64,000 nucleotides of DNA from Stenotrophomonas maltophilia (GTDB lineage Bacteria > Pseudomonadota > Gammaproteobacteria > Xanthomonadales > Xanthomonadaceae). The notes under the pieces were generated by a model. That model was not told the DNA's origin. It saw only the letters and a list, made by a program, of their open reading frames with translations, and made no database searches. The DNA lies in contig NZ_LT906480.1 in NCBI RefSeq assembly GCF_900186865.1, forward strand, positions 4,358,001 through 4,422,000. Direction: 5' to 3'. The translations under genes were made by a program, and so were the position numbers. Shown piece by piece: positions 8,737-17,575 of the stretch; the first letter of the stretch is position 1; each line of letters starts with the position of its first letter.

Positions 8737-9099
8737 TTACGCGTGGATGAAGATCGACTGGAGCCGGGTCGCCCAGCCATTGCACCCGGTGGAGTTGAAC
8801 GCCTCGAGCCGGACATTCTTCCCCGATGTCAGCGCTGCCAACGCCGCCGCGTACGCTTCCTTGGCACCCGGCCGGGACATGTCGATTGCAAAGGTATCGG
8901 TATTGCAGAAGGCCGTACTCGAAACATGCACGTACACAATTCCCGCCGGGCCGTCCATGTACGGCCGCAGCGACAGAATCGTCATCTGATCGCTGGTTGG
9001 CTCCGCCTTCAGTGGTGCAGACAGGCACAAGGCCAACGTCAAGGCCACCCCCGCTCCCAACTTCCTGCGGAAGCCCGGCGTCGCGTCACTCATCATCAT
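8737..9099 (-). CDS. Small secreted disulfide-type protein A (unknown, OB-fold-like pattern)
   Basis: A 120-residue protein with a signal peptide (RRKLGAGVALTLALCLSAPLKA, residues 12-33) and a mature domain of about 87 residues. The mature part has an early β pattern (QMTILSLRPYM), a Cys, a helix (KEAYAAALAALTSGKNV) and a GC pair 41 residues after the first Cys, ending in β strand (LQSIFI). The same pattern recurs in the next gene. It resembles a loose class of small bacterial secreted proteins that includes toxin B-subunit-like OB folds, but I cannot assign a family by eye. The ATG at 9099 follows AGGGGAA. It is the last of three same-strand genes headed by the YD-repeat protein. Confidence 0.75.
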   Translation of the reverse strand: MMMSDATPGFRRKLGAGVALTLALCLSAPLKAEPTSDQMTILSLRPYMDGPAGIVYVHVSSTAFCNTDTFAIDMSRPGAKEAYAAALAALTSGKNVRLEAFNSTGCNGWATRLQSIFIHA

Positions 9100-9123
9100 G
9101 TAGTTCCCCTGTGGATTCAGACA

Positions 9124-9504
9124 TCAGGCCTCAGGCATCGTCACGGCCCTCAGCTGCATTACCCCGGAGGTGCAGCCGTCGACACGCAATCCAACACGCA
9201 GCTTGTTCTGCCAGGCGATGAGCAGCATCGAGACCATCTCCCTCTGCATCGGATGATCATTGAGGAGAATGAAGCGATTGCCACCCCCACAATCCGAGCC
9301 CGCTGGAAGCACACCTTGCGTCACCAGGTAGAACCCTTCCCCGCCCCAGCCAGTTGCGACGGATACGATCCGATGGCCTTCCAGGTTGTAAGGCTCTGCA
9401 TTTGCCGTTGAGGCCAGGCCAGTTCCCAGCACTGCCACCAGCGCCAGCAGGACCTTGCCGCCGATGGCGCCACGCGGGCGCGATACAGCACGTACTCCAT
9501 CCAT
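9124..9504 (-). CDS. Small secreted disulfide-type protein B (paralogue-like of protein A)
   Basis: A 126-residue protein with a signal peptide (GGKVLLALVAVLGTGLASTANA) and a mature domain with the layout of the neighbouring protein A: an early strand (RIVSVATGW), a Cys, a helix (MVSMLLIAWQ), a basic strand and a GC pair 39 residues after the first Cys, then LRAVTM. I chose the ATG at 9504, preceded by GGAAGGAAG; a longer form to 9546 has no good ribosome site. It lies 66 bases after the YD-repeat gene and 24 bases before protein A, so the three are probably co-transcribed. Function unknown. Immunity protein, adhesin cofactor and binding subunit are all possible. Confidence 0.72.
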   Translation of the reverse strand: MDGVRAVSRPRGAIGGKVLLALVAVLGTGLASTANAEPYNLEGHRIVSVATGWGGEGFYLVTQGVLPAGSDCGGGNRFILLNDHPMQREMVSMLLIAWQNKLRVGLRVDGCTSGVMQLRAVTMPEA

Positions 9505-9570
9505 GTTCTTCCTTCCCCTGTCATGAACAACCGGTTGACGGTGCACTGCGCCCCGTGCGGTCCGCTACGC

Positions 9571-12099
9571 TCAGCCCAGCAGCAGCTGGTACAGCAGGGG
9601 CACGATGTCACCCTGCGGACGCTGGACATGCGAGACATCGGGCACCGGCGTGCAGCTCCCCGTGGCGCCACAGGCAAGCACGCGATACGCATAGCTGGTG
9701 GCAGGGCGTGCGGCAGACGTCCAGTTCGCGGCGTTGCCTTCGTAGACCGTGGTCCAGGTCACCCCGTCCACGCTTTCCTCGACGACGTAGCGGACGGCAG
9801 AGGCCACAGGCGACCACCCAACGAAGTCCTTCGCGGCCGGCGAACGCCGCATCGGCACCGCTGCCTTGGCGACCAGGCTTCCGCCCAGCGTGATGTAATC
9901 GGTCCGTTTGTCCTCGCGCTCGCTCGCCTGGTAGCGGAGGACGCCGGCGTGGTCGTACATCGAGGTGATCCGTCCGAACGATGAGTCTGTCTGTGTGCGG
10001 CGACCGTCAGCATCGTAACGGTAGCTCTCGGAACCTGCCGCCGCACGCAGCCGGTTGCCGAAGTCGAAGGTAAACGGCTGCCCGTTCTTCGCCCGCAGAT
10101 TGCCCTGCGCATCGTAGGCCAGGCCGACCACGGTTGACCCTCCGCAACCGTTGACCTTCACGTTGGTCAAGCGCCAGGCGTTGTCATAGCAGTAGTGATG
10201 GTCACGGCCGAGAATCGTCACCCGCGTGAGGTTGTCCAACGCGTCATAGCTGTAGCTCGCCGAGCCGAACATGGGCGAGGAAGCCGAAACGAGCCGATCC
10301 AGCGCGTCATAGCCCAGATTGCGGTTGCCACGCTGGTTGCGGCCGGTGGCACCGTCAGTGATTGCCATCACATTGCCGACCGCATCGTAGTCGTAGCCGT
10401 CGCTGAGGATCCGGGTTGCGCCAAGCGTGTCCTGGCTTTCATCCGGCAACTGGCGCGCGTTCTGCACCATCGAGTGGACAATGCCGTTGCCATAGGTGAA
10501 CTGACGAATCGCCCCGTTGGGGTAATAGACCACGCCAGCGGCGTAGGAGCCCGCCTGCCCGGCCTGTCCCAGCGCGTTGGGCGCATACGCGACCACGTTG
10601 CCGGAGGGATAGCGATGCGCGGACAGGTTGCCCAGTGCGTCGTAGGCATACCCCATCGCCAGCGCTTCGCCATCGGTGGGGCTCTGCACCTCACCGATGA
10701 GCAGCCCGCGACGGTTGTACGCATAGCTGTTATGCGTCTCCACCCCGGCGTTCAACGTGGTGACCTGCTTGACCAGGCCATCGGGCCAGTAGCTCCAGCG
10801 CTGGTTGCCATTGCCGTCGGGGAACTGCAGTGATGCGAGCCGGTTGCGTGCGTCATAGGAACGCACCACCCGGCGCCCGCTCGCCGCGGCAATGTCCTGG
10901 TTGCAGTTGCCTGCATCGGACAGGTCCAACCCCTGCGCGCTTCCAACCGGGTTCGATGCGGCGTCGTAGTCAAATACGGTGGCGCCGGTTTCCGGTTCGA
11001 TCGTCTTGCACAACCGCTGCGCCGCATCGTAGACATAGCGCCGGGTCGACGTCACCGAGCCATTGCTGGCCCTGCGGGTGATCGACGTCGGCTTGCCGAA
11101 GACGTCCCGCGGGATATCCAGCACGGCTCCCTCTGCCAGTTCGATACGTACCGGCCAGTCAAGCTTCGCGGCATCTGCACCGGTGTAGGTCACGACGGTC
11201 GGGATACCCCTGGCATTGGTCGTGCGCACGCGCCGCCCCGGCAGGTACTCGGTTGTGCTGACCAGCGCGCCAATCTCGGAATCCTGGCTGACCTGGACCA
11301 CCCGCCCAAGTGAGTCGTACGTCGTACGGACGCCAGTTCCGGCGTCCTGGACCGTACCGACCCCCGCGACAGGATAGGACTGGAAGGTGACCCGCCCCTC
11401 CGTGTCATAGGCGGTCACCGAGGCCCGCTGCGTGCCGGCTTCATTGCCCGCGTCGTACTCGCGCACCAGCAATGGGCGCCACAGCGCATCGTAGTAGGTG
11501 ACCTTGCGCGCATTGCCGGTGCTGACCGTCTGCCGCCAGTGACCGGCAGGAATGCCGTACTCGGCGCCGCCCACCTGGGCAAACTGTGTCGTGGTGGACG
11601 CCCAGTCCACCGTATCGCCGTCGGGGTAGTCGACCAGCGACATGCGCCCCATCGCGTCGTAGTCGTAACGCGTGGTGTTGCCCCGGCCATCGGTGATCCA
11701 GCGTATCCAGCCATTGTCATCCACGCCGGCAGACTGGGTCGAACCATCCGCATACTGGATGTTCCCGGGGATGCCGCGCTTCCAGCCGGACAGGCTCACC
11801 GTATTGCCACGCCCGTCCACCACGGCGCGAACGGTACCGTCGCTGTTGTAGTGAATGGTCTGCTGGAGCTGGCCGAAGGCATGGATCCGCTGGGGCTTCG
11901 CGGTGGCCGGGTCATAATCCACCTGGGACTCGGTCCGGCCCGTGTCCTGGTTGACCGACGTCCGGACCTGGCCAAGCACCCACTTCGACAGATCATCGTG
12001 ATAGGTGATGACGTTGGTCTTGCTGTAGGACTGCGCCCCCGCACTTCCCACAACCGTGCCCAGCAACATCATCGCGGAAAGTGCATTGACTCGACGCAT
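9571..12099 (-). CDS. Secreted YD/RHS-repeat protein with C-terminal fibronectin III-like domain
   Basis: An 842-residue exported protein. Residues 1-23 are a signal peptide (MMLLGTVVGSAGAQ). Residues of about 100-690 are a long series of YD repeats (for example GRGNTTRYDYDAMGRMSLV, YDYDAVGNVMAITDG, YSYDALDNLTRVT), which build the β-cocoon of RHS/Tc proteins. About residues 742-810 look like one fibronectin III domain (GWSPVASAVRYVVEESVDG…SYAYRVLAC). Then the protein simply stops (…PLLYQLLLG). The canonical RHS core end (PxxxxDPxG/GLN.Q.RYYD) and any polymorphic toxin are absent, so this is either a truncated member or a tip-less shell. I chose the ATG at 12099; a TTG at 12138 would lengthen the leader. 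Two small secreted genes follow on the same strand. Confidence 0.88.
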   Translation of the reverse strand: MRRVNALSAMMLLGTVVGSAGAQSYSKTNVITYHDDLSKWVLGQVRTSVNQDTGRTESQVDYDPATAKPQRIHAFGQLQQTIHYNSDGTVRAVVDGRGNTVSLSGWKRGIPGNIQYADGSTQSAGVDDNGWIRWITDGRGNTTRYDYDAMGRMSLVDYPDGDTVDWASTTTQFAQVGGAEYGIPAGHWRQTVSTGNARKVTYYDALWRPLLVREYDAGNEAGTQRASVTAYDTEGRVTFQSYPVAGVGTVQDAGTGVRTTYDSLGRVVQVSQDSEIGALVSTTEYLPGRRVRTTNARGIPTVVTYTGADAAKLDWPVRIELAEGAVLDIPRDVFGKPTSITRRASNGSVTSTRRYVYDAAQRLCKTIEPETGATVFDYDAASNPVGSAQGLDLSDAGNCNQDIAAASGRRVVRSYDARNRLASLQFPDGNGNQRWSYWPDGLVKQVTTLNAGVETHNSYAYNRRGLLIGEVQSPTDGEALAMGYAYDALGNLSAHRYPSGNVVAYAPNALGQAGQAGSYAAGVVYYPNGAIRQFTYGNGIVHSMVQNARQLPDESQDTLGATRILSDGYDYDAVGNVMAITDGATGRNQRGNRNLGYDALDRLVSASSPMFGSASYSYDALDNLTRVTILGRDHHYCYDNAWRLTNVKVNGCGGSTVVGLAYDAQGNLRAKNGQPFTFDFGNRLRAAAGSESYRYDADGRRTQTDSSFGRITSMYDHAGVLRYQASEREDKRTDYITLGGSLVAKAAVPMRRSPAAKDFVGWSPVASAVRYVVEESVDGVTWTTVYEGNAANWTSAARPATSYAYRVLACGATGSCTPVPDVSHVQRPQGDIVPLLYQLLLG

Positions 12100-12326
12100 A
12101 GTCAGTGGGCCTGTTCGCAATGGATGGCGATGGGACAACCAGGATCAGGCAACGGAAAGACCGGCGAAGCGCACATCACAGCAAACCGCGCACACGCACA
12201 AAACCGGACGCGACTGCATCCGGTTGGCGATTGACGTTGATGCTGGACGAAGCCCCCTTCGTCATGCCGCGCCTGTTCCCTGGACTCGGCCAAGTATAAC
12301 CATGGAAACGGGGCCGGACGCCCGGT

Positions 12327-12354
12327 CCTTCGCAGCCCTGCCGGGCTGCGAAGG
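12327..12354. terminator. Hairpin downstream of the DUF2383 gene
   Basis: A perfect 12-bp stem (CCTTCGCAGCCC at 12327-12338 with GGGCTGCGAAGG at 12343-12354) with loop TGCC, located 62 bases after the minus-strand DUF2383 stop. Neither side has a T-run, so termination is probable but not certain. Confidence 0.5.
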
Positions 12355-12416
12355 TTCCCGGGCCATGACGCGCCTCCGGGGCTCGACGGCCGCGATCGGC
12401 CGCCCGGCGCGGGACG

Positions 12417-12869
12417 TCAGGCAGCCTTCATGGCGTGCTTGCGTGCCCGCATGACGTTGTGGCACTCCTGCACATCCGGCAGCAGCTGGGTCACTTCCTG
12501 GCGCACCGCGGGCGGCAGATCGTTGTCCTGCAGCACATCCTTGAACGCGCCCAGCAGGCGGTCTTCGGATTCTTCCAGTTCGGCCACGTAGCCGTAGTTG
12601 GTATCACCAAACGCGGCGCGCACCTTGCCGTAGAACTGCTGCATCGAACCGACCATGGTGCCGTGCTCGGCCGGCTTGCCGCCGCTGGCGGCGACCGAAC
12701 CACTCAGCGCCGCGACGATCCGCGCCTTCACCCCGGCGATACGGGTGAACAGTGCCGACAGTTCGGCATCCTTTACCTTCGTTGCGGCTTCCTCATAGAA
12801 GGACTTGCCATCACGCGCGATCTCGATCAGGTCGTTGAGGCGATGTTCGATGGTGGACTGGGTGCTCAT
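12417..12869 (-). CDS. PA2169/DUF2383 family four-helix (ferritin-like) protein
   Basis: A 150-residue all-helical protein. It opens LNDLIEIARDGKSFYEEAA and contains ELEESEDRLLGAFKDVLQ, the two helix signatures of the PA2169/DUF2383 family with a ferritin-like four-helix bundle. No signal peptide is visible, so it should be cytoplasmic. Related genes are often stress- or stationary-phase-linked, but the biochemical role is not established and conserved iron ligands cannot be confirmed by eye. A short palindrome (TGATGT-AC-ACATCA, 12976-12989) lies 107 bases upstream of the start and could be an operator. Confidence 0.85.
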   Translation of the reverse strand: MSTQSTIEHRLNDLIEIARDGKSFYEEAATKVKDAELSALFTRIAGVKARIVAALSGSVAASGGKPAEHGTMVGSMQQFYGKVRAAFGDTNYGYVAELEESEDRLLGAFKDVLQDNDLPPAVRQEVTQLLPDVQECHNVMRARKHAMKAA

Positions 12870-13067
12870 GGCGTCGCTCCTGTGTGCTCGAAAGTCAGTG
12901 GAGAATGGCAGCGCGTCGGCACTGCCTTCGACCTCACTATCATCGTCCTCGTGTGCCGGCCGGGTGAGTACGAATTGATGTACACATCACCATGCGGAAC
13001 ACGTGCTGACTTATTCATTGCCGGCATCATTGAATGTTCACGGAAAAACACGCATGCGATGCCTGCC

Positions 13068-13178
13068 TCACCATGGCGCGATGACGATGATCACACTGAT
13101 CAGCAGCGCAATCGCCAGAATCACCAGCAGCACATGCCATTGCTTCCAGCTGGGTTTCGGCTTGCCAGGCGTATTCAT
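13068..13178 (-). CDS. 36-residue single-span membrane peptide
   Basis: A 36-codon gene: a basic, Pro-rich head (MNTPGKPKPSWKQWH) followed by one 20-residue hydrophobic helix (LLVILAIALLISVIIVI) and a short APW tail. The ATG at 13178 is preceded by a perfect AGGAGG seven bases away, the strongest ribosome site in this part of the window, which is the main reason to call it. It would insert as a single-span inner-membrane peptide with the head in the cytoplasm. It is divergent from the TonB receptor and upstream of DUF2383 on the same strand. Function unknown. Confidence 0.65.
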   Translation of the reverse strand: MNTPGKPKPSWKQWHVLLVILAIALLISVIIVIAPW

Positions 13179-13424
13179 CGGCGGCCTCCTGTGTATGCCG
13201 GGAAAGGAGCTGCCAGACTGAAGCGAAACGATATTGCACAACGTCGACGCGACGTGCACTCCCCGTGCAGGACGGCGGCCAAGGGCGCGCGAAGATAACG
13301 CGTCCATAACGCAGTTCAAATGTGAGCGGGATGTTAGGTTCCTCTCGATTCCGGGTAACGGAATGCAGACCGGTCGTAGCGCCGCGCGCATTGCGACCAC
13401 ACAACGGATTTGGAGAGAGAAACA

Positions 13425-16259
13425 ATGCACTACAAATACACTCTGCTTTCGGCAGGGATCGGCGCCGTGTTGGCTGCCGTTTTCTCGCCGGCTGCCAATG
13501 CACAGGACGACGCTGCGAAGTCTCCGAAGAACCTGGACCGCATCCAGGTGACGGGATCGGCGATACGCAGCGTGGATGTGGAAACCCAGCAGCCGGTGCT
13601 TGCCATCTCGCGCAAGATGATCGAGCAGCAGGGCTTCACCACCATCGCCGACGTCCTGCAGAACCTCACGTCGGCCGGCGCACCAGCGCTCTCGCGTTCG
13701 CGCACGCTGTCGTCCGGCGAAGACGTCGGCGGCAGCTACGCAAACATCCGCAACCTCGGCGCCACCCGCACCCTGGTGCTGGTGAACGGCAAGCGCCTGG
13801 GCGCCAGCACCAGCGGCCTGCAGGACCTGAGCCAGATTCCAATGAGCGCGGTCGAGCGCATCGACGTGCTCAAGGATGGCGCCTCGGTGCTCTACGGATC
13901 CGACGCCATCGCCGGCGTCATCAACATCATTACCCGCAAGAGCGTCGAGGGGCTGGAGCTTTCGGCGCAGCATGGCCAGTTCAGCCAGGGCGACGGCAAG
14001 GACAGCACGTTCTCGCTCGTTACCGGCGCGCGCGGCGAGCGAGGTGGCTACACCTTGGCCCTGGAATACCAGAAGGCCGACCCGGTGTTCGCCCGCGACC
14101 GCTGGTTCTCCAAGCATGGTGGTGCGGGGCCGGGTTATCCGCGCGCGGGCTGGAGCGACCTCAGCCAGAACGGCTCCTGGTGTGACCCGGCGCTTTACGA
14201 CTGTGCCACCGGAAATTCCGTGTTCAAGACACTCAATCGTGGTGGCGACCCGAAGAACCCGAACGATTACCATCCGATCACGCCGGCCGAGTATTCCAAC
14301 GGCAACGAGCAGATGCATGTGCAGACCGGCATCGAGCGCCGGTCGCTGTTCCTCAGCTCCGACTATGCACTGAGTGACCAGATCACCTTCACCACCGATA
14401 TCGGCTACAACGAGCGTATCTCGGACCAACAGATTGCCGGCTACCCCTACGAATCGACCAAGTTCGGGACGCCGCTGGCCGGCAACAGTGCGTTCAACCC
14501 GGTCGGCCATGACATCGCCTTCAACCGCCGCCTGTGGGAGCTTCCGCGCACGACCGAAAGCAAGCTGAAGTCGCTGCGCGTGGCACCGACGCTGTCGGGC
14601 TACTTCGAACTGGCCAGCAAAACGTTCGACTGGGAGGTGGGCGCGCTGTTCAACCGCAACGAGGTGACCAAAACCGGCCGTGGTGACATGAGCCTGATCG
14701 CCTCGCGCCAAGCGCTGGGACAGTCCTTTGTTGATGGCAACGGTGTAGCACGCTGTGGCAGCGCAGGTGCACCGATCGCCGGCTGCCTGGCCTGGAATCC
14801 GCTGCTGCCGTACGGCGTTGCTGGCGCCGGCTCGCTTGCCGACCCGGAACTGCAGCGCTTCCTGTTCCCCACGTTCACCGATACCGGCATCACCAAGACC
14901 CGAAGCTACTTCGCCAACATCTCCGGGCCGGTGCTGGAACTGCCGGCGGGCGAGCTCTCGGTGGCGATGGGCTACCAGTACCGCAAGGAAGAAGGTCGCT
15001 ACGTTCCCGACGCCTTTGCCCAGTCGCGCCAGAGCACTGCACTGGGGGCACAGACCACTGCAGGCGGTTACAGCCTCAATGAAGTCTTCGCCGAAGTGAA
15101 TGTGCCGGTGCTGCGTGACCTTCCGTTCGCCAAGGAGCTGACCGTCAACGTTGCGGCACGCTATTCCGACTACAGCAACTTCGGCAGCACCACCAACACC
15201 AAGTCCAGCTTCGCCTGGCGCCCGGTCGAGGAGCTGATGGTGCGCGGCACCTTCGCCGAGGGCTTCCGTGCTCCCAGCATCTCCGACCTGTATGGCGGCC
15301 TGGGCACCAGCTTCGAAACCTACGTGGACCCCTGCGGCATCGGCGCCACCAACAGCGTCAACGGCAACGCGGCCTGCAACGCCGCCGGTGTTCCGCGTGG
15401 CTACGAGCAGCTGGCCCAGGGCCTGAAGCCCTGCACCAGCTACCCGTGCGCCACCCCGAACGAGTTCACCACGGGCTCGAACCCGAACCTGCGCCCGGAA
15501 GAGTCCAAGAGCAAGACCGTCGGTGTGGTCTGGAGCCCGCGCTGGGTCAACGGTCTGGACATCAACCTGGACTGGTACAGCTACAAGATCACCAACATGA
15601 TCATCGAGGACAACGTCGATCGCATCCTCCGTGACTGCTACGTGCTGGGCAATGCCTCGCGCTGCGGCAGCGTCAAGCGTGCCGCTGATGGCCACATCAC
15701 CAGCATGTTCTACGGCCTGACCAACCTCGGCGCGATGAAGACCGAGGGGTGGGACCTGGGCATCCGTTACCGCCTGCCGGAGTACGCGTTCGGTCGCTTC
15801 ACCCTTGACCTGCAGAACAGCTACGTCTCCAAGTACGACGAGGAGAAGCAGAACTCGGCCGGTGACACCATCATGGACGGTCGTATTGGACGCCCTGGGG
15901 TGTTCCGCCTGCGGTCCAATCTCGGCGTCAACTGGCAGCTGGGCAACCTCTCGGCCCAGTACACGGTGCGCTACTACTCCGGGATGATGGAAGGCTGCAT
16001 GCCAAACCGGCCCTGCACCGCGCCCGAACGCATCGCCAACGGCGAACCGGATGCCGTGCGCAGGGTCGGCTCGAATGCGTTCCACGACATCCAGGTCAGC
16101 TACAGGCTGCCCTGGGATGGCACCGTGGCAGTGGGCTCGAACAATGTGTTCGACCATCGCGGCCCGATCATGTTCTCCAAGCCGCAGAGTTCCTTCCCCT
16201 ACTACGGCGGCTTCGATATCGGCCGCACGGTGTACGTGAAGTACTCGCAGCGCTTCTGA
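13425..16259 (+). CDS. TonB-dependent outer-membrane receptor
   Basis: A 944-residue receptor. Residues 1-27 are a signal peptide (…FSPAANAQ). The plug domain follows (about 36-150) with ISRKMIEQQGFTTIADVLQ, VLVNGKRLG and the conserved end VERIDVLKDGASVLYGSDAIAGVINI. The rest is a 22-strand barrel with Cys-containing loops, ending in a typical C-terminal Phe (YVKYSQRF). The plug and barrel resemble the Xanthomonadaceae receptors of the Oar-less, siderophore/carbohydrate type, but no ligand can be named. The ATG at 13425 follows GGAGAGAG. A winged-helix gene follows on the same strand after 260 bases and could be a linked regulator. Confidence 0.92.
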   Translation: MHYKYTLLSAGIGAVLAAVFSPAANAQDDAAKSPKNLDRIQVTGSAIRSVDVETQQPVLAISRKMIEQQGFTTIADVLQNLTSAGAPALSRSRTLSSGEDVGGSYANIRNLGATRTLVLVNGKRLGASTSGLQDLSQIPMSAVERIDVLKDGASVLYGSDAIAGVINIITRKSVEGLELSAQHGQFSQGDGKDSTFSLVTGARGERGGYTLALEYQKADPVFARDRWFSKHGGAGPGYPRAGWSDLSQNGSWCDPALYDCATGNSVFKTLNRGGDPKNPNDYHPITPAEYSNGNEQMHVQTGIERRSLFLSSDYALSDQITFTTDIGYNERISDQQIAGYPYESTKFGTPLAGNSAFNPVGHDIAFNRRLWELPRTTESKLKSLRVAPTLSGYFELASKTFDWEVGALFNRNEVTKTGRGDMSLIASRQALGQSFVDGNGVARCGSAGAPIAGCLAWNPLLPYGVAGAGSLADPELQRFLFPTFTDTGITKTRSYFANISGPVLELPAGELSVAMGYQYRKEEGRYVPDAFAQSRQSTALGAQTTAGGYSLNEVFAEVNVPVLRDLPFAKELTVNVAARYSDYSNFGSTTNTKSSFAWRPVEELMVRGTFAEGFRAPSISDLYGGLGTSFETYVDPCGIGATNSVNGNAACNAAGVPRGYEQLAQGLKPCTSYPCATPNEFTTGSNPNLRPEESKSKTVGVVWSPRWVNGLDINLDWYSYKITNMIIEDNVDRILRDCYVLGNASRCGSVKRAADGHITSMFYGLTNLGAMKTEGWDLGIRYRLPEYAFGRFTLDLQNSYVSKYDEEKQNSAGDTIMDGRIGRPGVFRLRSNLGVNWQLGNLSAQYTVRYYSGMMEGCMPNRPCTAPERIANGEPDAVRRVGSNAFHDIQVSYRLPWDGTVAVGSNNVFDHRGPIMFSKPQSSFPYYGGFDIGRTVYVKYSQRF

Positions 16260-16276
16260 CCGTAGCGTCCGTGCAC

Positions 16277-16308
16277 GTGGCCGGCGGAAGGGGAGTTCCG
16301 CCGGCCAC
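16277..16308 (+). terminator. Hairpin after the TonB receptor gene
   Basis: A perfect 13-bp stem (GTGGCCGGCGGAA at 16277-16289 with TTCCGCCGGCCAC at 16296-16308), six-base loop, 17 bases after the stop codon. No T-run follows, so it may stabilise the 3' end rather than terminate strongly. Confidence 0.6.
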
Positions 16309-16519
16309 GCCGCACACAACCTCCACCCAATCTCCACGCTACTTCGACCCAATCTCCAACATCCCCGGCAACACTGGCGCAACGGCAGCAGATGGAGCAG
16401 GCAAGCGAGGATCGCCCGCGCGGCATCCACCTCGCCCGACCTCTCCGGATTCACCACTGAATGCGATGGACCACCCCCTCCCCGCTGCGGGAATGAGGCT
16501 GGTCCAAGGGAAGCAAGCG

Positions 16520-17548
16520 ATGACAACGGCAGTACACAGTGGCTTGACCGATCTGGTCATGGATGCGCAGCGCTACCTGCGCCGGATCCTGCCCGGCCTG
16601 GCCTCGGTGGTCGGCCCCGTGGCTGCGGCACGCTTCATCCCGCAGACCATGGCCTCGCGCTATCACATCGCCGAGCTGACCCTCTATGGTGAAACGCCGG
16701 CGATGCTGGCAGTTCCACGAGTCCCGGGCGAATCCAGCAGCCGCGTCATCCAGGATGTGAAAGTGCTGCGCTCAGCGGCAAAGGCCATGGTGCTGTATGT
16801 CTCGCCGTACCTCACCCCCACCCAGCGCAGGTTCCTGGTCGAGAACCATATCGACTTCGTGGTACCGCACAACCAGCTGTACGCCCCCAGCCTGGCGATC
16901 GAGTTCCGCGATGCACCCGACCACGAGAAGAAGGCGATTTCGCTGCTGCCTTCGGCGCAGGCCGTGCTCATCCACGTACTCCTGGCGGACCAGGCACGCT
17001 GGTGGTCACCGCGTGAGGTCAGCCGTGCTGCCGGATACACCTCGATGACCGCGTCGAGGCTCTCCGCTGAACTGGTCGGTCGCGGACTGGCCGAACGCTC
17101 CACCGGCGGACGCGAACGCTTCCTGAGACTCGCCGGCAGCCGCGGCGAGGTCTGGGCGAGAGCGCAGCCGTTCCTGCGCTCCCCCGTGCTGAAGGAAGTG
17201 GAGGTCTGCTGGGAACAGGTCGCCGACGCTCTGGCCCGACATGCTCAATCCGCCCCCCAGGCAGGGACGGAAGCAATGCTTGCGGTGCCGTCGAAAGACC
17301 ACGGCATCACACGCGCCCTGTACATCGATGCCTGGCGGAAGCTGGGGGCACTGCCTGCAGCCGGCCCCGACTGCACGCGCAGCGGAACGTTGCAGATATG
17401 GTCGTATCCGCCTGCCTTCACCGGTAGCGGTGACCGCGTGGACCCGCTGTCGCTGTACCTGAGCCTGCAGGGCAAGCGCGGCTACGACGCCGACGCGCTG
17501 GAGCAGGAGGTGGAGCAGGCGCTGTGCGGGACGACACGCCGCGGCTGA
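16520..17548 (+). CDS. Winged-helix DNA-binding protein with restriction-fold-like N-terminus
   Basis: A 342-residue soluble protein. The middle (about residues 90-125) reads VLYVSPYLTPTQRRFLVENHIDFVVPH, the pattern found in a group of MarR/AbiEi-like regulators whose N-terminal half resembles an inactive PD-(D/E)xK nuclease fold. It is followed by a winged helix (WWSPREVSRAAGYTSMTASRLSAELVGRG). The C-terminal 100 residues repeat an AMLAVPSKD/ALYIDAWRKLG element also hinted at in the N-terminus (AMLAVPRVPGESS). I chose the ATG at 16520, preceded by AAGGGAAG. A transcriptional regulator is the likely role; its target could be the receptor upstream. It is not a confident family assignment. Confidence 0.72.
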   Translation: MTTAVHSGLTDLVMDAQRYLRRILPGLASVVGPVAAARFIPQTMASRYHIAELTLYGETPAMLAVPRVPGESSSRVIQDVKVLRSAAKAMVLYVSPYLTPTQRRFLVENHIDFVVPHNQLYAPSLAIEFRDAPDHEKKAISLLPSAQAVLIHVLLADQARWWSPREVSRAAGYTSMTASRLSAELVGRGLAERSTGGRERFLRLAGSRGEVWARAQPFLRSPVLKEVEVCWEQVADALARHAQSAPQAGTEAMLAVPSKDHGITRALYIDAWRKLGALPAAGPDCTRSGTLQIWSYPPAFTGSGDRVDPLSLYLSLQGKRGYDADALEQEVEQALCGTTRRG

Positions 17549-17575
17549 GGTCCGCGCGGGTCCGGCCTGACCGCG

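Noticed and set aside
12976..12989. TGATGT-AC-ACATCA palindrome as a defined operator
   Set aside because: The 6-bp arms are plausible but short and no regulator is adjacent. It is mentioned only as context in the DUF2383 entry.
13179..16526. Very long minus-strand frame opposite the TonB receptor
   Set aside because: It is a shadow of the receptor. Only its last 36 codons (13068-13178), which have their own ATG and AGGAGG, look like a real gene and are listed.
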